A stretch of 64,000 nt of DNA from UBA1952 sp965246855 (GTDB lineage: Bacteria; Bacteroidota; Bacteroidia; Chitinophagales; Chitinophagaceae), in NCBI GenBank assembly GCA_965246855.1, contig CBDFFP010000005.1, forward strand, positions 62,001 to 126,000. The letters are read 5' to 3'. Below are positions 8,180 to 16,278 of the stretch, in pieces. The stretch's first letter is position 1; each line of letters opens with the position of its first letter. Both the position numbers and the translations under genes were made by a program. Under the pieces are notes generated by a model. That model worked only from the letters and a program-made list of their open reading frames with translations, was not told the DNA's origin and did not search any database.

Positions 8180-8884
8180 CTACTGCGGTGTGGGCGGCGG
8201 CGCGTCCTCTCTGTCAGGTGCATCGCGCACCATGCTTTGATCTATGTAGATGGAGGCCGCCTCCACATTACCCCGGAAATACGCACCAATCACGCAGAGG
8301 TTCACGTAAAACTGCTCTTCCAGCGCGGTGCGCAGCGTGTCGGCTTCCTCGCTGCGGTCGTCGGCCACCCCTTTCTGGGCTAGTTGACTGGTGCGGGTTT
8401 GCAGGAAGGCATCGCGACGCGTTTTAAAAGCCGCCGCCAGGCCGGGTTCCAGCCGCGCCGCATGGGCCGTAGCGGCGCTCAGCATTTGGTTCATCGTTTC
8501 CTCCGCGTTGCCCTTGGTCATTTCGCGGTATTGGGCCATGCCCTGCGGGAAAAACTGCTGGTACTCCGGCGCGTCTTTGGGGAAAACGGAAAGGATGGCG
8601 GCTTCCTTGCGCTTGGTGAAGGCGATGAAATCGGCCTGTGCCACATCGTTGGCGGCGGTCATGGCCTGGCGCACGGCGGCTTCGGTGGTGGCCACGCTGA
8701 ATTTGCCAAAGACAGCAGTGAAGGCCGCCGCCGTAGCCGGCACCAGCGCCGCGATGGCTGCGGGCGTGCCGGGGGCGGAGATGCGTGCCAGATGCGCTTC
8801 GGTGAGGCGGCGGAAATCGGCCCAAGAGATGGGGCCATGCTGGACGCTAAACGGATTAGTGAAATAAATACGGAGGTCTCGCAT
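8180..8884 (-). CDS. Orphan helical protein, unknown function
   Basis: A 234-residue, alanine-rich, apparently all-alpha protein without signal peptide or membrane segment. The C-terminal half reads as long amphipathic helices ending in a V-N-L-C-V-I-G-A-Y-F-R-G-N-V-E-A-A segment, then a proline-rich tail. I recognise no named domain. It is isolated on the minus strand, with its start 97 bp from a 43-bp tandem array. Another orphan helical gene (27810-28721) sits in the same position next to a 21-bp array, so a connection between such proteins and arrays is possible but unproven. Confidence 0.7.
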   Translation of the reverse strand: MRDLRIYFTNPFSVQHGPISWADFRRLTEAHLARISAPGTPAAIAALVPATAAAFTAVFGKFSVATTEAAVRQAMTAANDVAQADFIAFTKRKEAAILSVFPKDAPEYQQFFPQGMAQYREMTKGNAEETMNQMLSAATAHAARLEPGLAAAFKTRRDAFLQTRTSQLAQKGVADDRSEEADTLRTALEEQFYVNLCVIGAYFRGNVEAASIYIDQSMVRDAPDREDAPPPTPQ

Positions 8885-8980
8885 GGGAAAGAAAGATTTA
8901 AGGGGAGAATAAACGAAGGCTAAAGTATAAATAAGCTCCCGAAAAAGGAAATTTCCTTAAAAGGAAGCCTCCAAAAGCGT

Positions 8981-9238
8981 GGGGATGGCACTGACGATAT
9001 CGTAAGCGGTAGGGTTACACGGTGGGAGGTGTTCTTACAATATCGTAAGAGGTATGTCCGCAAGCCGGGGAAGGCACTGACGATATCGTAAGAGTTATGT
9101 TCGCCCTTTGGGTATGGCATTGACGATATCGTAGGTAGTATAGTCACACTGTGGAGATGGCATTGACGATATGGTAAGGGGTATATCCGCCAGTTGGGAA
9201 GTGCATTGACGATTTTTCAAGAAGGATATTGGTAATGT
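8981..9238. repeat. 43-bp tandem array, six indel-free units
   Basis: Units start at 8981, 9024, 9067, 9110, 9153 and 9196. The anchor GACGATATCGTAAG recurs at exactly 43-bp steps (8993, 9036, 9079, 9122, 9165, 9208) with substitutions only. The core ACGATATCGT is a perfect 10-bp palindrome and is intact in units 1, 3 and 4. The last unit is the most decayed. The period is not a multiple of three and stop codons are present, so the array is non-coding. The rest of the 8885-9349 gap holds a short palindrome AAGGAAATTTCCTT near 8945 and the inverted repeat at 9267-9334. Confidence 0.92.
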
Positions 9239-9266
9239 GAAAGCCTATTCGTTTTGGAAAACAAAG

Positions 9267-9334
9267 CTGGCGCGGTTGTGTCGCCTGTGTCTTACAATCA
9301 GAAATCAGGGGCACGGGCGACACAACCGCGCCAG
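9267..9334. repeat. Perfect 19-bp inverted repeat (extragenic palindrome)
   Basis: Arms CTGGCGCGGTTGTGTCGCC (9267-9285) and its exact complement (9316-9334) flank a 30-bp loop. It lies 15 bp past the stop codon of the CoiA-like gene. The right arm resembles 48109-48136 (GCACGGGC.ACAC..CCGCGCCAGTG), so this appears to be a dispersed element. On the minus strand it could also act as a terminator, although no T-tract follows. Confidence 0.75.
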
Positions 9335-9349
9335 TGGAGGATAAAGTGT

Positions 9350-10240
9350 TCATTTTAGTTTGATGAACGTGCTTATTACTTTGTCAACATCAGCTTTTGA
9401 ATGGCCTCTACAATCTACGCTCCGAATTGCTCCATCAATTACTGTATCACCACCGTTGAAATATTTCTTATCATGGATTACTTCTCCGAAGGGGCAATCA
9501 TAACAGTTATGGAATACGGAAGCGTAACTCTTGCCTTGCTTATAGCCCGATTTCCACGTTCTGCTTTCAGTTGGGCAATCCTCAACGATAAGCGGATAAG
9601 CATCCAATCCCGAATGGATAACGGGCTTGTTTGTTGATTTTTTTAGTTCGTTGTTAATCGCATTCTGTTTTGTATTGTTAATCCACATTTTCAACCACGG
9701 TTCTTCAATCAAATATTCCTCAAAAGTTGCGTGCCTAAAGGTTTTATGGTACGTAAAATTAAGAAGTTTATAGGCGTCAATTTCAATTGCAGAATATCCA
9801 AGGTCAAAAATCTTATGACGTTTACGATGGTCAACGGAATACGCAACGGAAATTTCAACCAGAAGTTTTTTGTTCTTTACTGTAACAACAATATCAGGAA
9901 CAACACTTTCGGTTAGCCACTCTAGCGTAACCGTCTCAAAAGTGATTTCTGTTGCTGGATAGATTATTCCGTTATAGTCCTCAAACTCAATTGGCGGCAA
10001 TATCATTCTCTTGTGCTTCTCCAAAATATCCTTAGCATAGATGCGCAAAGCTATTTCAACTGCTTCTCTACACTCTTCACCGTTATAATGTGCAAAGTGG
10101 TGTTCTTTAACTGCACCCTTCTTTGCAATAAGTTGTTGTCCACAAGCCGGACAAAAGCAGTTACAGGCAAGCCCATTCTCAACCGAAGAAATGTCTACAA
10201 TTTGACCGTTCTGGAGTCCGAATGGAAGTTTAATACTCAT
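9350..10240 (-). CDS. CoiA-like nuclease-fold protein with zinc-binding motifs
   Basis: The 296-residue protein opens with a CoiA-type segment: Cys30-x-x-Cys33, then E-H-H-F-A-H (about 46-51), which together suit a zinc site. A helical region follows, then a restriction-endonuclease-like core with Pro115-Asp116 (V-V-P-D-I-V-V) and Glu129 (L-L-V-E-I-S). The C-terminal part carries another C-Y-D-C pair. CoiA-like proteins are tied to DNA uptake and recombination, and many occur as solitary accessory genes. Base composition is clearly more AT-rich than both neighbours, which points to recent acquisition. No partner gene is adjacent, so its process (competence, recombination or defence) is open. 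Confidence 0.75.
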   Translation of the reverse strand: MSIKLPFGLQNGQIVDISSVENGLACNCFCPACGQQLIAKKGAVKEHHFAHYNGEECREAVEIALRIYAKDILEKHKRMILPPIEFEDYNGIIYPATEITFETVTLEWLTESVVPDIVVTVKNKKLLVEISVAYSVDHRKRHKIFDLGYSAIEIDAYKLLNFTYHKTFRHATFEEYLIEEPWLKMWINNTKQNAINNELKKSTNKPVIHSGLDAYPLIVEDCPTESRTWKSGYKQGKSYASVFHNCYDCPFGEVIHDKKYFNGGDTVIDGAIRSVDCRGHSKADVDKVISTFIKLK

Positions 10241-10356
10241 TGGAGTTCTTATTTATGGCGCTATCGCTTTAGTTATGCAAGAAAGCGTTTTGCAAAATAC
10301 TCTCTCCTCTCCACATTCCCAAAAGCCCTTACATTCACAACCCAAAATCCCCTCCC

Positions 10357-10809
10357 ATGTCCACCAACTCCGTTTCCCTGCACCGCGTCCTCAAGGCTTC
10401 CCCCGAAAAAGTATTTCGCGCTTTTACCGAATCCAGTGCGCTGGCCGCATGGCTTCCGCCCTATGGTTTTGTCTGCACTGTTCATGAGATGGACGCGCGC
10501 GTAGGCGGCACGTACAAAGCGTCGTTCATCAATTTCTCCACCGGCAGCAGCCATTCCTTCGGCGGGAAATACACGGTAGTGGAACCCGGCGCGCGCCTCC
10601 AATACACCGATGCTTTTGACAACCCCGCCCTGCCGGGAGAGATGACCACAACGGTTTCCTTTCGCAAGGTTTTGGTGGGCACAGAACTGACCATTACGCA
10701 GGAAGGCATTCCGGCGGCTATCCCGGCGGAGATGTGCTATCTGGGCTGGCAGGAGTCGCTGGAAAAGCTGGCGAAACTGGTGGAGCCGATGATTCCCGAT
10801 GGGATGTAG
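10357..10809 (+). CDS. SRPBCC / AHSA1-type domain protein
   Basis: A 150-residue single-domain protein with the AHSA1 (activator of Hsp90 ATPase homologue) START-like pattern: R-V-L-K-A-S-P-E-K-V-F-R-A-F-T at the N-terminus, a W-L-P-P segment near residue 32, G-G-x-Y in the middle and G-W-x-x-S-L-x-x-L-x-x-L in the C-terminal helix. The fold binds hydrophobic ligands in a helix-grip cavity; no bacterial substrate can be named. No signal peptide, so cytoplasmic. It stands alone, followed by an extragenic palindrome. Confidence 0.85.
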   Translation: MSTNSVSLHRVLKASPEKVFRAFTESSALAAWLPPYGFVCTVHEMDARVGGTYKASFINFSTGSSHSFGGKYTVVEPGARLQYTDAFDNPALPGEMTTTVSFRKVLVGTELTITQEGIPAAIPAEMCYLGWQESLEKLAKLVEPMIPDGM

Positions 10810-10833
10810 TGCCGCACAAAAAAGTCGAAAAAA

Positions 10834-10931
10834 CTTTGTCATTCCCGACAGGGACCGCGAAGCAGCAACGCAGTTAACCTGTGTAACCTGCCTTGCATTT
10901 CCTACAGGTTCCCTGTCGGGAATGACAAAAG
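10834..10931. repeat. Extragenic palindrome of the CTTTTGTCATTCCC type
   Basis: Arms 10834-10854 (CTTTGTCATTCCCGACAGGG and one more base) and 10910-10931 pair with a single bulge around a roughly 55-bp loop. The outer ends resemble those of the element at 34725-34797, so both probably belong to one dispersed family. Confidence 0.7.
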
Positions 10932-10953
10932 AGGTTGGATAAATAACAGCGAA

Positions 10954-11934
10954 ATGACCCGCCTTTCCCTCTTCCTAATCCTTGCCTGCTCCACAGCAGC
11001 GCGGGCGCAGGACACTACTGACGCGAAGCAAGGAAAGCGTTTCTGCTCGCGGAAGGTCGTTAGCCAAAGTCCCACCAAGCTGGTTTCGGTAGCTTTTGAT
11101 TATGGAGGACCGAGCGATTTAGGGATAAAGGAGTACAAAGGCGCAGCAGTCAGCGGCGCTCCCAAAGAAAGCCTGACCGCCACCTACGGCCCGCGCATCT
11201 CCGTCGGCGCGCCGGTCATCTACCGCCCCAACATCCTCCTGAGTCTCGGCCTGACCTACTGGGGAACCAACTACGGCTCTTCCGACAAAGGCTATACGGC
11301 AGGAATGTTGCAAGACCGCCCCTTTCATTCGCTGGGCGTAAGCGCCACGCTTTTCAAGCCGCTTGACGAAAAGCATTTCCTCGTGGCGCAGGTTATAGCC
11401 GACCACAACACACGGGGAACGGATTTCAGTACAAAAGCCATCACCGTTTCCGCAACGGCCATTTATGGCTGGAAACCCCACGAGCGGTTGATGTGGGGCG
11501 TGGGCGCAACGCGCACCTACCGGCTGGGCGCGGTGGCTTACCTGCCCGTTCTGTATTATTACCACACCTTCAATCCCCGTTGGGGCGTGGAGGCGGTGCT
11601 TCCGGCGCGGGCGCATCTGCGCTACAATCTGAATAAGCAATCCTACCTGCTGGGTGGCTACGAGGCAGAAGGAAACCAGTATTTTCTGGGCAACGCGCCG
11701 GGCAGCTTTGCCTACAGCAACAACTTTTTACGAAGGGGAGAAATCCGCCCGCGCGTCATCTACGAGCGCAGCCTCTATCACTTCTTCTGGCTTTCGGTGC
11801 AGGCCGGAATGCGCTTCAATGGCCGCTTCGCGATTGCAGATAACTACAACGCCGCTGGTAACGACAACCTCGTGAAGTTCCATCTTTCGCCCGCGCCTTA
11901 CGCGCAGATTGGCGTGGCGCTGGTATCGCCGTAA
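10954..11934 (+). CDS. Predicted outer-membrane beta-barrel protein (DUF6268-like)
   Basis: A 326-residue protein with a 19-residue signal peptide (cleavage after A-R-A-Q region). The mature chain shows alternating aromatic/hydrophobic beta strands separated by short polar turns, such as L-L-S-L-G-L-T-Y-W-G and L-P-V-L-Y-Y-Y-H-T-F-N, and ends in a strand (Q-I-G-V-A-L-V-S-P). This is typical of Bacteroidota outer-membrane barrels; the pattern resembles DUF6268. Function unknown. It precedes a secreted DUF2147 protein by 54 bp, so co-transcription is possible. Confidence 0.72.
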   Translation: MTRLSLFLILACSTAARAQDTTDAKQGKRFCSRKVVSQSPTKLVSVAFDYGGPSDLGIKEYKGAAVSGAPKESLTATYGPRISVGAPVIYRPNILLSLGLTYWGTNYGSSDKGYTAGMLQDRPFHSLGVSATLFKPLDEKHFLVAQVIADHNTRGTDFSTKAITVSATAIYGWKPHERLMWGVGATRTYRLGAVAYLPVLYYYHTFNPRWGVEAVLPARAHLRYNLNKQSYLLGGYEAEGNQYFLGNAPGSFAYSNNFLRRGEIRPRVIYERSLYHFFWLSVQAGMRFNGRFAIADNYNAAGNDNLVKFHLSPAPYAQIGVALVSP

Positions 11935-11988
11935 AACGTGGTTTCTTTGTCAGACCGTTTCTCTTTTCTTTCTTCTAAAACCTTCGCT

Positions 11989-12438
11989 ATGAAAAAACAC
12001 TTTTCGCTGCTTTTCGCAGCCTTGCTGCTCGCTGTGGCTCCTGCTTTGGCGCAGAAGAACGCCGATGATATTGTGGGCGTCTGGAAGACCGGCTCCGGCA
12101 AAGGCATGGTGCAGATTTACAAACAAGGCGAGAAGTATCTGGGGCGCCTCGTGTGGCTGAAGGAGCCGAACGACCTAAACACCGGCAAGCCGAAACTGGA
12201 CAAAAACAACAAGGAGGAGAACCTGCGCACCCGCCCGCTGCTGGGCCTCGTGAACCTCCGCGATTTTACGTGGGACGACGGGAAATGGGACGATGGGAAA
12301 ATCTACGACCCGGAAAACGGAAAGGATTATTCCTGCACCATGAAAATGAAAGACGCCAACACGCTGGAAGTGCGCGGCTATATTCTGGTCTCGATGTTTG
12401 GCCGGACGGATACGTGGAAGCGGCAGGTGAAGAAGTAG
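11989..12438 (+). CDS. Secreted DUF2147 protein
   Basis: A 149-residue protein with a clear signal peptide (M-K-K-H-F-S-L-L-F-A-A-L-L-L to A-L-A-Q). The mature region has the DUF2147 hallmarks: G-V-W-K-T near the start, an I-Y-K-Q-G-E-K-Y-L-G-R-L-V-W-L strand, and a C-terminal L-E-V-R-G-Y-I-L-V-S-M-F-G-R-T-D-T-W-K-R. The family forms a small lipocalin-like beta barrel in the periplasm; its ligand is unknown. The ATG at 11989 is chosen because it starts the signal peptide, although the frame is open further upstream. Confidence 0.85.
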   Translation: MKKHFSLLFAALLLAVAPALAQKNADDIVGVWKTGSGKGMVQIYKQGEKYLGRLVWLKEPNDLNTGKPKLDKNNKEENLRTRPLLGLVNLRDFTWDDGKWDDGKIYDPENGKDYSCTMKMKDANTLEVRGYILVSMFGRTDTWKRQVKK

Positions 12439-12462
12439 AAGGCTTTCCTTTTTTCCCCAAAA

Positions 12463-12936
12463 ATGAAAGATGCCCAAACGCTCGCCGGACTGCTCCTCCG
12501 GTTAGAAGCCGCTATCCCCGACTGTGAAAAGAAATCAACTGCCGTCTCGCAGGGAAGTGTCGGCTGGCATGTAGAACACAGCTTGCTGGTGCTGGAAGGC
12601 ATCACCCGTTTGCTGGCCCAGTCTGACCCGCAGGAGTATCAATGGACGTTTAATTTTCGCAGAGTTTTTGTGCTTTTGGGAAAGAAAATTCCGCGGGGCC
12701 GGGCGCAGTCACCGGAATCTGTAAAGCCGAAACAGGAGCCGACAGAAACGGCCCTCCGCGCCCATCTGGCGCAAACACAAACCGCGCTTGTTCCGCTTCA
12801 AAGCATCCCGGAAAATCATTTTTTCAAGCACCCTTTTCTGGGAAATCTCCCCAAAAAACAAGCGCTGCTTTTTCTCTTTATCCACACACGGCACCACCTG
12901 CTGATCATCCGGGATATTCTTGGTAAAAAGCAGTAA
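12463..12936 (+). CDS. DinB-like (DUF1569) protein
   Basis: A 157-residue helical-bundle protein. The histidines expected for a DinB/DUF1569 metal site are in G-W-H-V-E-H-S (near residue 45) and in H-T-R-H-H-L-L-I-I-R near the C-terminus. DinB-type proteins bind a divalent metal and include thiol-dependent transferases, but most, including DUF1569 members, are uncharacterised. It follows the DUF2147 gene by 24 bp, probably in the same transcript. Confidence 0.78.
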   Translation: MKDAQTLAGLLLRLEAAIPDCEKKSTAVSQGSVGWHVEHSLLVLEGITRLLAQSDPQEYQWTFNFRRVFVLLGKKIPRGRAQSPESVKPKQEPTETALRAHLAQTQTALVPLQSIPENHFFKHPFLGNLPKKQALLFLFIHTRHHLLIIRDILGKKQ

Positions 12937-13041
12937 ACAAGGCGTCCTTTTCAGCTGCTGAAGTAGCAGGTTTCTTTTCAGGACATCGTTTAAGGATGCG
13001 CGGATATTTTTGTGCTTCCTTCTCCGCACTTGCTGCCCACT

Positions 13042-13932
13042 ATGTCCTCGCTCAAAACCTTTTTCAATCTTCTCCGGGGAAGCAACTGGATAAAGAACTT
13101 CTTTATTTTCATTCCGGCATTTTTCGGGCGGAAGATGGCGGATGTGCAAACAGCGACGCAGCTTCTCACGGGCTTCGGATGTTTTTGCCTCTGCGCCAGT
13201 TTGGTGTATATCCTCAACGACCTTGTGGACGCGCCCAAAGACCGCCTCCACCCGGTGAAAAAACACCGTGCTATTGCTTCTGGGAAGGTGTCTCCCGCAA
13301 AGGCGAAGCTCGTGTTTGCGGTGCTGGCGGCCATTACCATCGCGCTTGCAATCCTGTTTCTGCCGCCTCCGGCGCAGGCCCTTCTGGCGGTCTACGTGGC
13401 ACTCAATTTCCTTTACAGCTTTTTCCTGAAAAACCAGATTATCATCGACTTCTTTTCCATCGGCGTTTTCTTTGAGCTGCGCCTTTTTTATGGTGGACTG
13501 CTGGCGGGCGTAGCTATTTCTCACTGGCTGGCGATTGTGGTTTTCATCCTTGCCACGCTCATTGCGCTGGGCAAGCGGCGCGACGATGTGCTGCTGGTTT
13601 CGGCGGGCGGCGACCAGCCCCGGAAAACGGCGGGGAAATACAACCTCGCTTATCTGGACGCGATGCTCATTACCTTCTCGTCGCTGCTGTGCTTCGTGTA
13701 TATCATCTACACCACGTCGGACTGGGTAATCGCGAATTTCCACCCGTTTTTCTACGTCACCAGCCTGTTTGTAACGATGGGTATCTCCAAATATCTCTAC
13801 CTTGTTTTTGTGGAAAATCAAGGCGGCGACCCGATTAAAATTCTCCTGAAAGACCCGTTTGTCCGCGCGTGTATTTTCCTTTGGTTTCTGTCCGTAATGC
13901 TGTTTATTTATGTCCTCCCAAACGCCCGCTGA
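13042..13932 (+). CDS. UbiA-family prenyltransferase, polyprenyl-phosphate phosphoribosyltransferase type
   Basis: A 296-residue membrane protein with about eight or nine hydrophobic helices. The first Asp-rich motif is N59-D-x-x-D-x-x-x-D-R, followed by L-H-P-x-K-x-x-R-A-I-A-S-G, a pattern typical of decaprenyl-phosphate phosphoribosyltransferases. These move 5-phosphoribose from PRPP to polyprenyl phosphate. A second motif lies around G-K-R-R-D-D-V-L-L. The start at 13042 (M-S-S-L-K-T-F-F) is preferred over 13012. The gene overlaps the next by 23 bp, and a HAD phosphatase follows, so it could form the first step of a lipid-linked pentose pathway. A menaquinone or heme-type role is less likely from the motif. 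Confidence 0.8.
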   Translation: MSSLKTFFNLLRGSNWIKNFFIFIPAFFGRKMADVQTATQLLTGFGCFCLCASLVYILNDLVDAPKDRLHPVKKHRAIASGKVSPAKAKLVFAVLAAITIALAILFLPPPAQALLAVYVALNFLYSFFLKNQIIIDFFSIGVFFELRLFYGGLLAGVAISHWLAIVVFILATLIALGKRRDDVLLVSAGGDQPRKTAGKYNLAYLDAMLITFSSLLCFVYIIYTTSDWVIANFHPFFYVTSLFVTMGISKYLYLVFVENQGGDPIKILLKDPFVRACIFLWFLSVMLFIYVLPNAR

Positions 13933-15670
13933 CAACTGCACGGCAAGGGTGCTGGCCCTGCTGCTGACCGGCTTTTTCTTCGGCGTGCTGTTCTTTTCCG
14001 GTGCGGTGTTTTTCTGCAACGTGGGGACGCTGCTGCCGCTTGTTTTTCCGGTGGCGATGCTGATTGGGCCGGTGCTTTATTTCTTTCAAAACCGGAAGCA
14101 GTCTGCGGTCACTTTCCGTCCGCTTTTGGGTTACGCGCTGGTGCTGCTCTTTTCCTTTGGACTGTCCGCTTTGTTTTGGGAAAACACCTACGACGGACAG
14201 ACCTACCACTGGCAGACTTTCACCTCCTTGATGAATGGCTGGAACCCGTGGCGCGCGTTGCTCCCCGACGCTGTTCCCAACGCCATTTTCATCAATCACT
14301 ATCCTAAAGGGCAAGAGCTTTTTGCGGCGGCGGCCAATTGTTTTTTCGGCTCCGACGAGATGGGAAAAGCAGCAGGGCCGATACTGGCAGCGGCGACTTT
14401 CTGCTACGGTTATGCGCTCCTGCGGCGGCATCTTTCACGAAAAAAATCGGGCATTCTGGCGCTGCTGCTCGTCGCTAATCCGGTAATTCTGTGTCAGCTT
14501 TTCACGTACATGCCCGACGGGCTTTTGGCTTGCTCTTTAATGCTATTGGCGGGCGGACTTTTCCATGCTTTTGGCGGAAGAAAATCGGGTTGGTGGATGG
14601 CGCTTTTCGCCGCTGCTATTCTTATCTCGCTCAAGTTCACCGGCCTTGTTTATGCGGTTGCCCTTTTTGGGCTGGCGGGGATTTTTTGGCTGTGGCGCGC
14701 ACGTGGTTTGAACAAATCCGTGTTCGTTTTTGCCGGAAAAAGCGCCTTGATTCTTCTCTTTTCCACTTTCTTTATTTCCGCCAATCCCTACGCCACAAAC
14801 CTGCTGCGCGGCCACCATGTTTTTCATCCTCTGATGGGAAAAGAAGCGGTGAACATTATGGTGGGTACAAACTCGCCGCCGTCTTTTGCGCAGAAAACCC
14901 GCGTGGAGAAGCTGGCGCTTTCGCTTTTTGCGCGGAGCGGAAATGTGCATGGCGCGGCAGTGGCCCCAGAGCCGGCACTCAAAATTCCATTCACTTTCCG
15001 GCCCAAAGAATGGACGGTTTTCAAGGCGCCAAGCGTTCTTTACAGCGGCTTTGGCCCGCTGTTTAGCGGTGTTCTGCTGCTCTCTGCGGCGCTCGCTTTT
15101 TTCATTTTTAAGCGTAACCGGGAAAGTGGGAAACATCTGGCTGTCTTTACAACGCTCGTGCTGCTCCTAGTGCTTATCAATCCAGAAAGCTGGCTTGCGC
15201 GCTATGTTCCGCATCTGTGGCTTCTGCCGGTTGGCGTGCTTTTCTGGGCCATGAAGGACGTGCCGACAGGTTGGGAAAAGCGATTGCAAAAAACACTGCT
15301 TTGGGTAGTGGCAATAAATGCACTGCTCCTTGGTTGCATCAACGTAGCGGCCAATGCCATTATCTCCTACCAGATGCGCAGTGAATACGGCTGGCTTCAA
15401 GCGAATGTGAAGCAGCTTGTTTCGGTGGCCGAGCGCGATTTTATCAGCACTTCTTCGCGGCTGCGGCGCTATGGGATTCCGTTTGTGGAGATAAAGGGCT
15501 GCGAGGCGCGCGCGAACTGCACGCTCCCCGACAGCGCCGGATTCAAGCCTATTTCTTCCGGCGCAATTCTGCTTCTGCCCAAAAACCTTCCGCCCTACCA
15601 GCCACCCGGTTGGTTTCAAAAGCTTTCCGCACTCGTTTCCCATGCCCCAACGCCTGCTCGTCCTGAGTGA
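13910..15670 (+). CDS. Polytopic membrane protein, GT-C glycosyltransferase-like
   Basis: A 586-residue protein with about a dozen hydrophobic segments. Soon after the early helices there is an acidic extracytoplasmic loop (W-E-N-T-Y-D-G-Q-T-Y-H-W-Q near residue 90), the position where GT-C enzymes using polyprenyl-phosphate sugars carry catalytic acids. The C-terminal 150 residues are mostly soluble. I do not recognise a specific family. It overlaps the upstream UbiA gene by 23 bp and the downstream HAD gene by 29 bp, which implies translational coupling. The natural inference is that it transfers the sugar made by its neighbours. Confidence 0.68.
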   Translation: MSSQTPADNCTARVLALLLTGFFFGVLFFSGAVFFCNVGTLLPLVFPVAMLIGPVLYFFQNRKQSAVTFRPLLGYALVLLFSFGLSALFWENTYDGQTYHWQTFTSLMNGWNPWRALLPDAVPNAIFINHYPKGQELFAAAANCFFGSDEMGKAAGPILAAATFCYGYALLRRHLSRKKSGILALLLVANPVILCQLFTYMPDGLLACSLMLLAGGLFHAFGGRKSGWWMALFAAAILISLKFTGLVYAVALFGLAGIFWLWRARGLNKSVFVFAGKSALILLFSTFFISANPYATNLLRGHHVFHPLMGKEAVNIMVGTNSPPSFAQKTRVEKLALSLFARSGNVHGAAVAPEPALKIPFTFRPKEWTVFKAPSVLYSGFGPLFSGVLLLSAALAFFIFKRNRESGKHLAVFTTLVLLLVLINPESWLARYVPHLWLLPVGVLFWAMKDVPTGWEKRLQKTLLWVVAINALLLGCINVAANAIISYQMRSEYGWLQANVKQLVSVAERDFISTSSRLRRYGIPFVEIKGCEARANCTLPDSAGFKPISSGAILLLPKNLPPYQPPGWFQKLSALVSHAPTPARPE

Positions 15671-16238
15671 TTTTGATGGAACGCTCACGAAAGGCGATAC
15701 TTTCCGGGCCTTTCTCCATTTCTTTTGGAAGAAAAACGGCTTCCGGTTGCGTGCGTTGAAAAGCTTCTGGCATTTTGCGCTTTGGAAAGCGCGCCTCTCT
15801 CCTGCCGACGCGGCTAAAGAAGCCATTTGGGATGCGCTCTTCGGCGGTTTTGAAGAAGAAAAACTCCGGCGAATTGGGGAAGATTTTTGTACGCAGATTC
15901 TGCCTTCGCTTTTCCGGCCCGGCGCGGTGGAAAAGCTGTGGGAATACCAGCAGTCTGGCGCGCAAATAATCATCGTTACGGCCTCTGCGAAATACTGGGT
16001 TGCGCCGTGGTGCCGGGCAAATGGTTTTGAAATTCTGGCAACGAAGTACGCTGTTCAGGCCGGAAAATTCACCGGGCGCTATTTGGGCAAAAACTGCCGG
16101 GCGGAAGAAAAAGTTTCCCGCATCCGCGCGGCCTGTTCGCTCTCCGATTACAAGCCTGTTATTGCCTTTGGCGACACGCCCGATGACCGGCCTATGCTGG
16201 CATTGGCGGATGAAGCGTATTACCGGTATTTTGAGTAG
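15642..16238 (+). CDS. HAD-IB family phosphatase
   Basis: A 198-residue SerB-like HAD phosphatase with nucleophile Asp10 and acid Asp12 in S-D-F-D-G-T-L-T, a motif II serine/threonine in I-I-V-T-A-S, and a motif IV G-D-T-P-D-D-R-P-M-L near residue 177. HAD-IB domains are found fused to UbiA-type phosphoribosyltransferases in other bacteria, where they are thought to remove the 5-phosphate from polyprenyl-phosphoryl-5-phosphoribose. As a separate gene coupled to a UbiA gene two positions upstream, it is a good candidate for that step. Phosphoserine phosphatase activity is the alternative, but the context argues against it. Confidence 0.8.
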   Translation: MPQRLLVLSDFDGTLTKGDTFRAFLHFFWKKNGFRLRALKSFWHFALWKARLSPADAAKEAIWDALFGGFEEEKLRRIGEDFCTQILPSLFRPGAVEKLWEYQQSGAQIIIVTASAKYWVAPWCRANGFEILATKYAVQAGKFTGRYLGKNCRAEEKVSRIRAACSLSDYKPVIAFGDTPDDRPMLALADEAYYRYFE

Positions 16239-16278
16239 AAACATTCTTCCCCGTACCTTGTCCCTATTCCCCATCCCT

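Noticed and set aside
8981..9238. CRISPR array
   Set aside because: Units are contiguous and diverged with no unique spacers, and no cas genes are present.
12709..14019. Long minus-strand open frame of 436 codons opposite the UbiA gene
   Set aside because: It is a shadow of the UbiA and DinB-like genes, with low-complexity basic composition and no family motifs.
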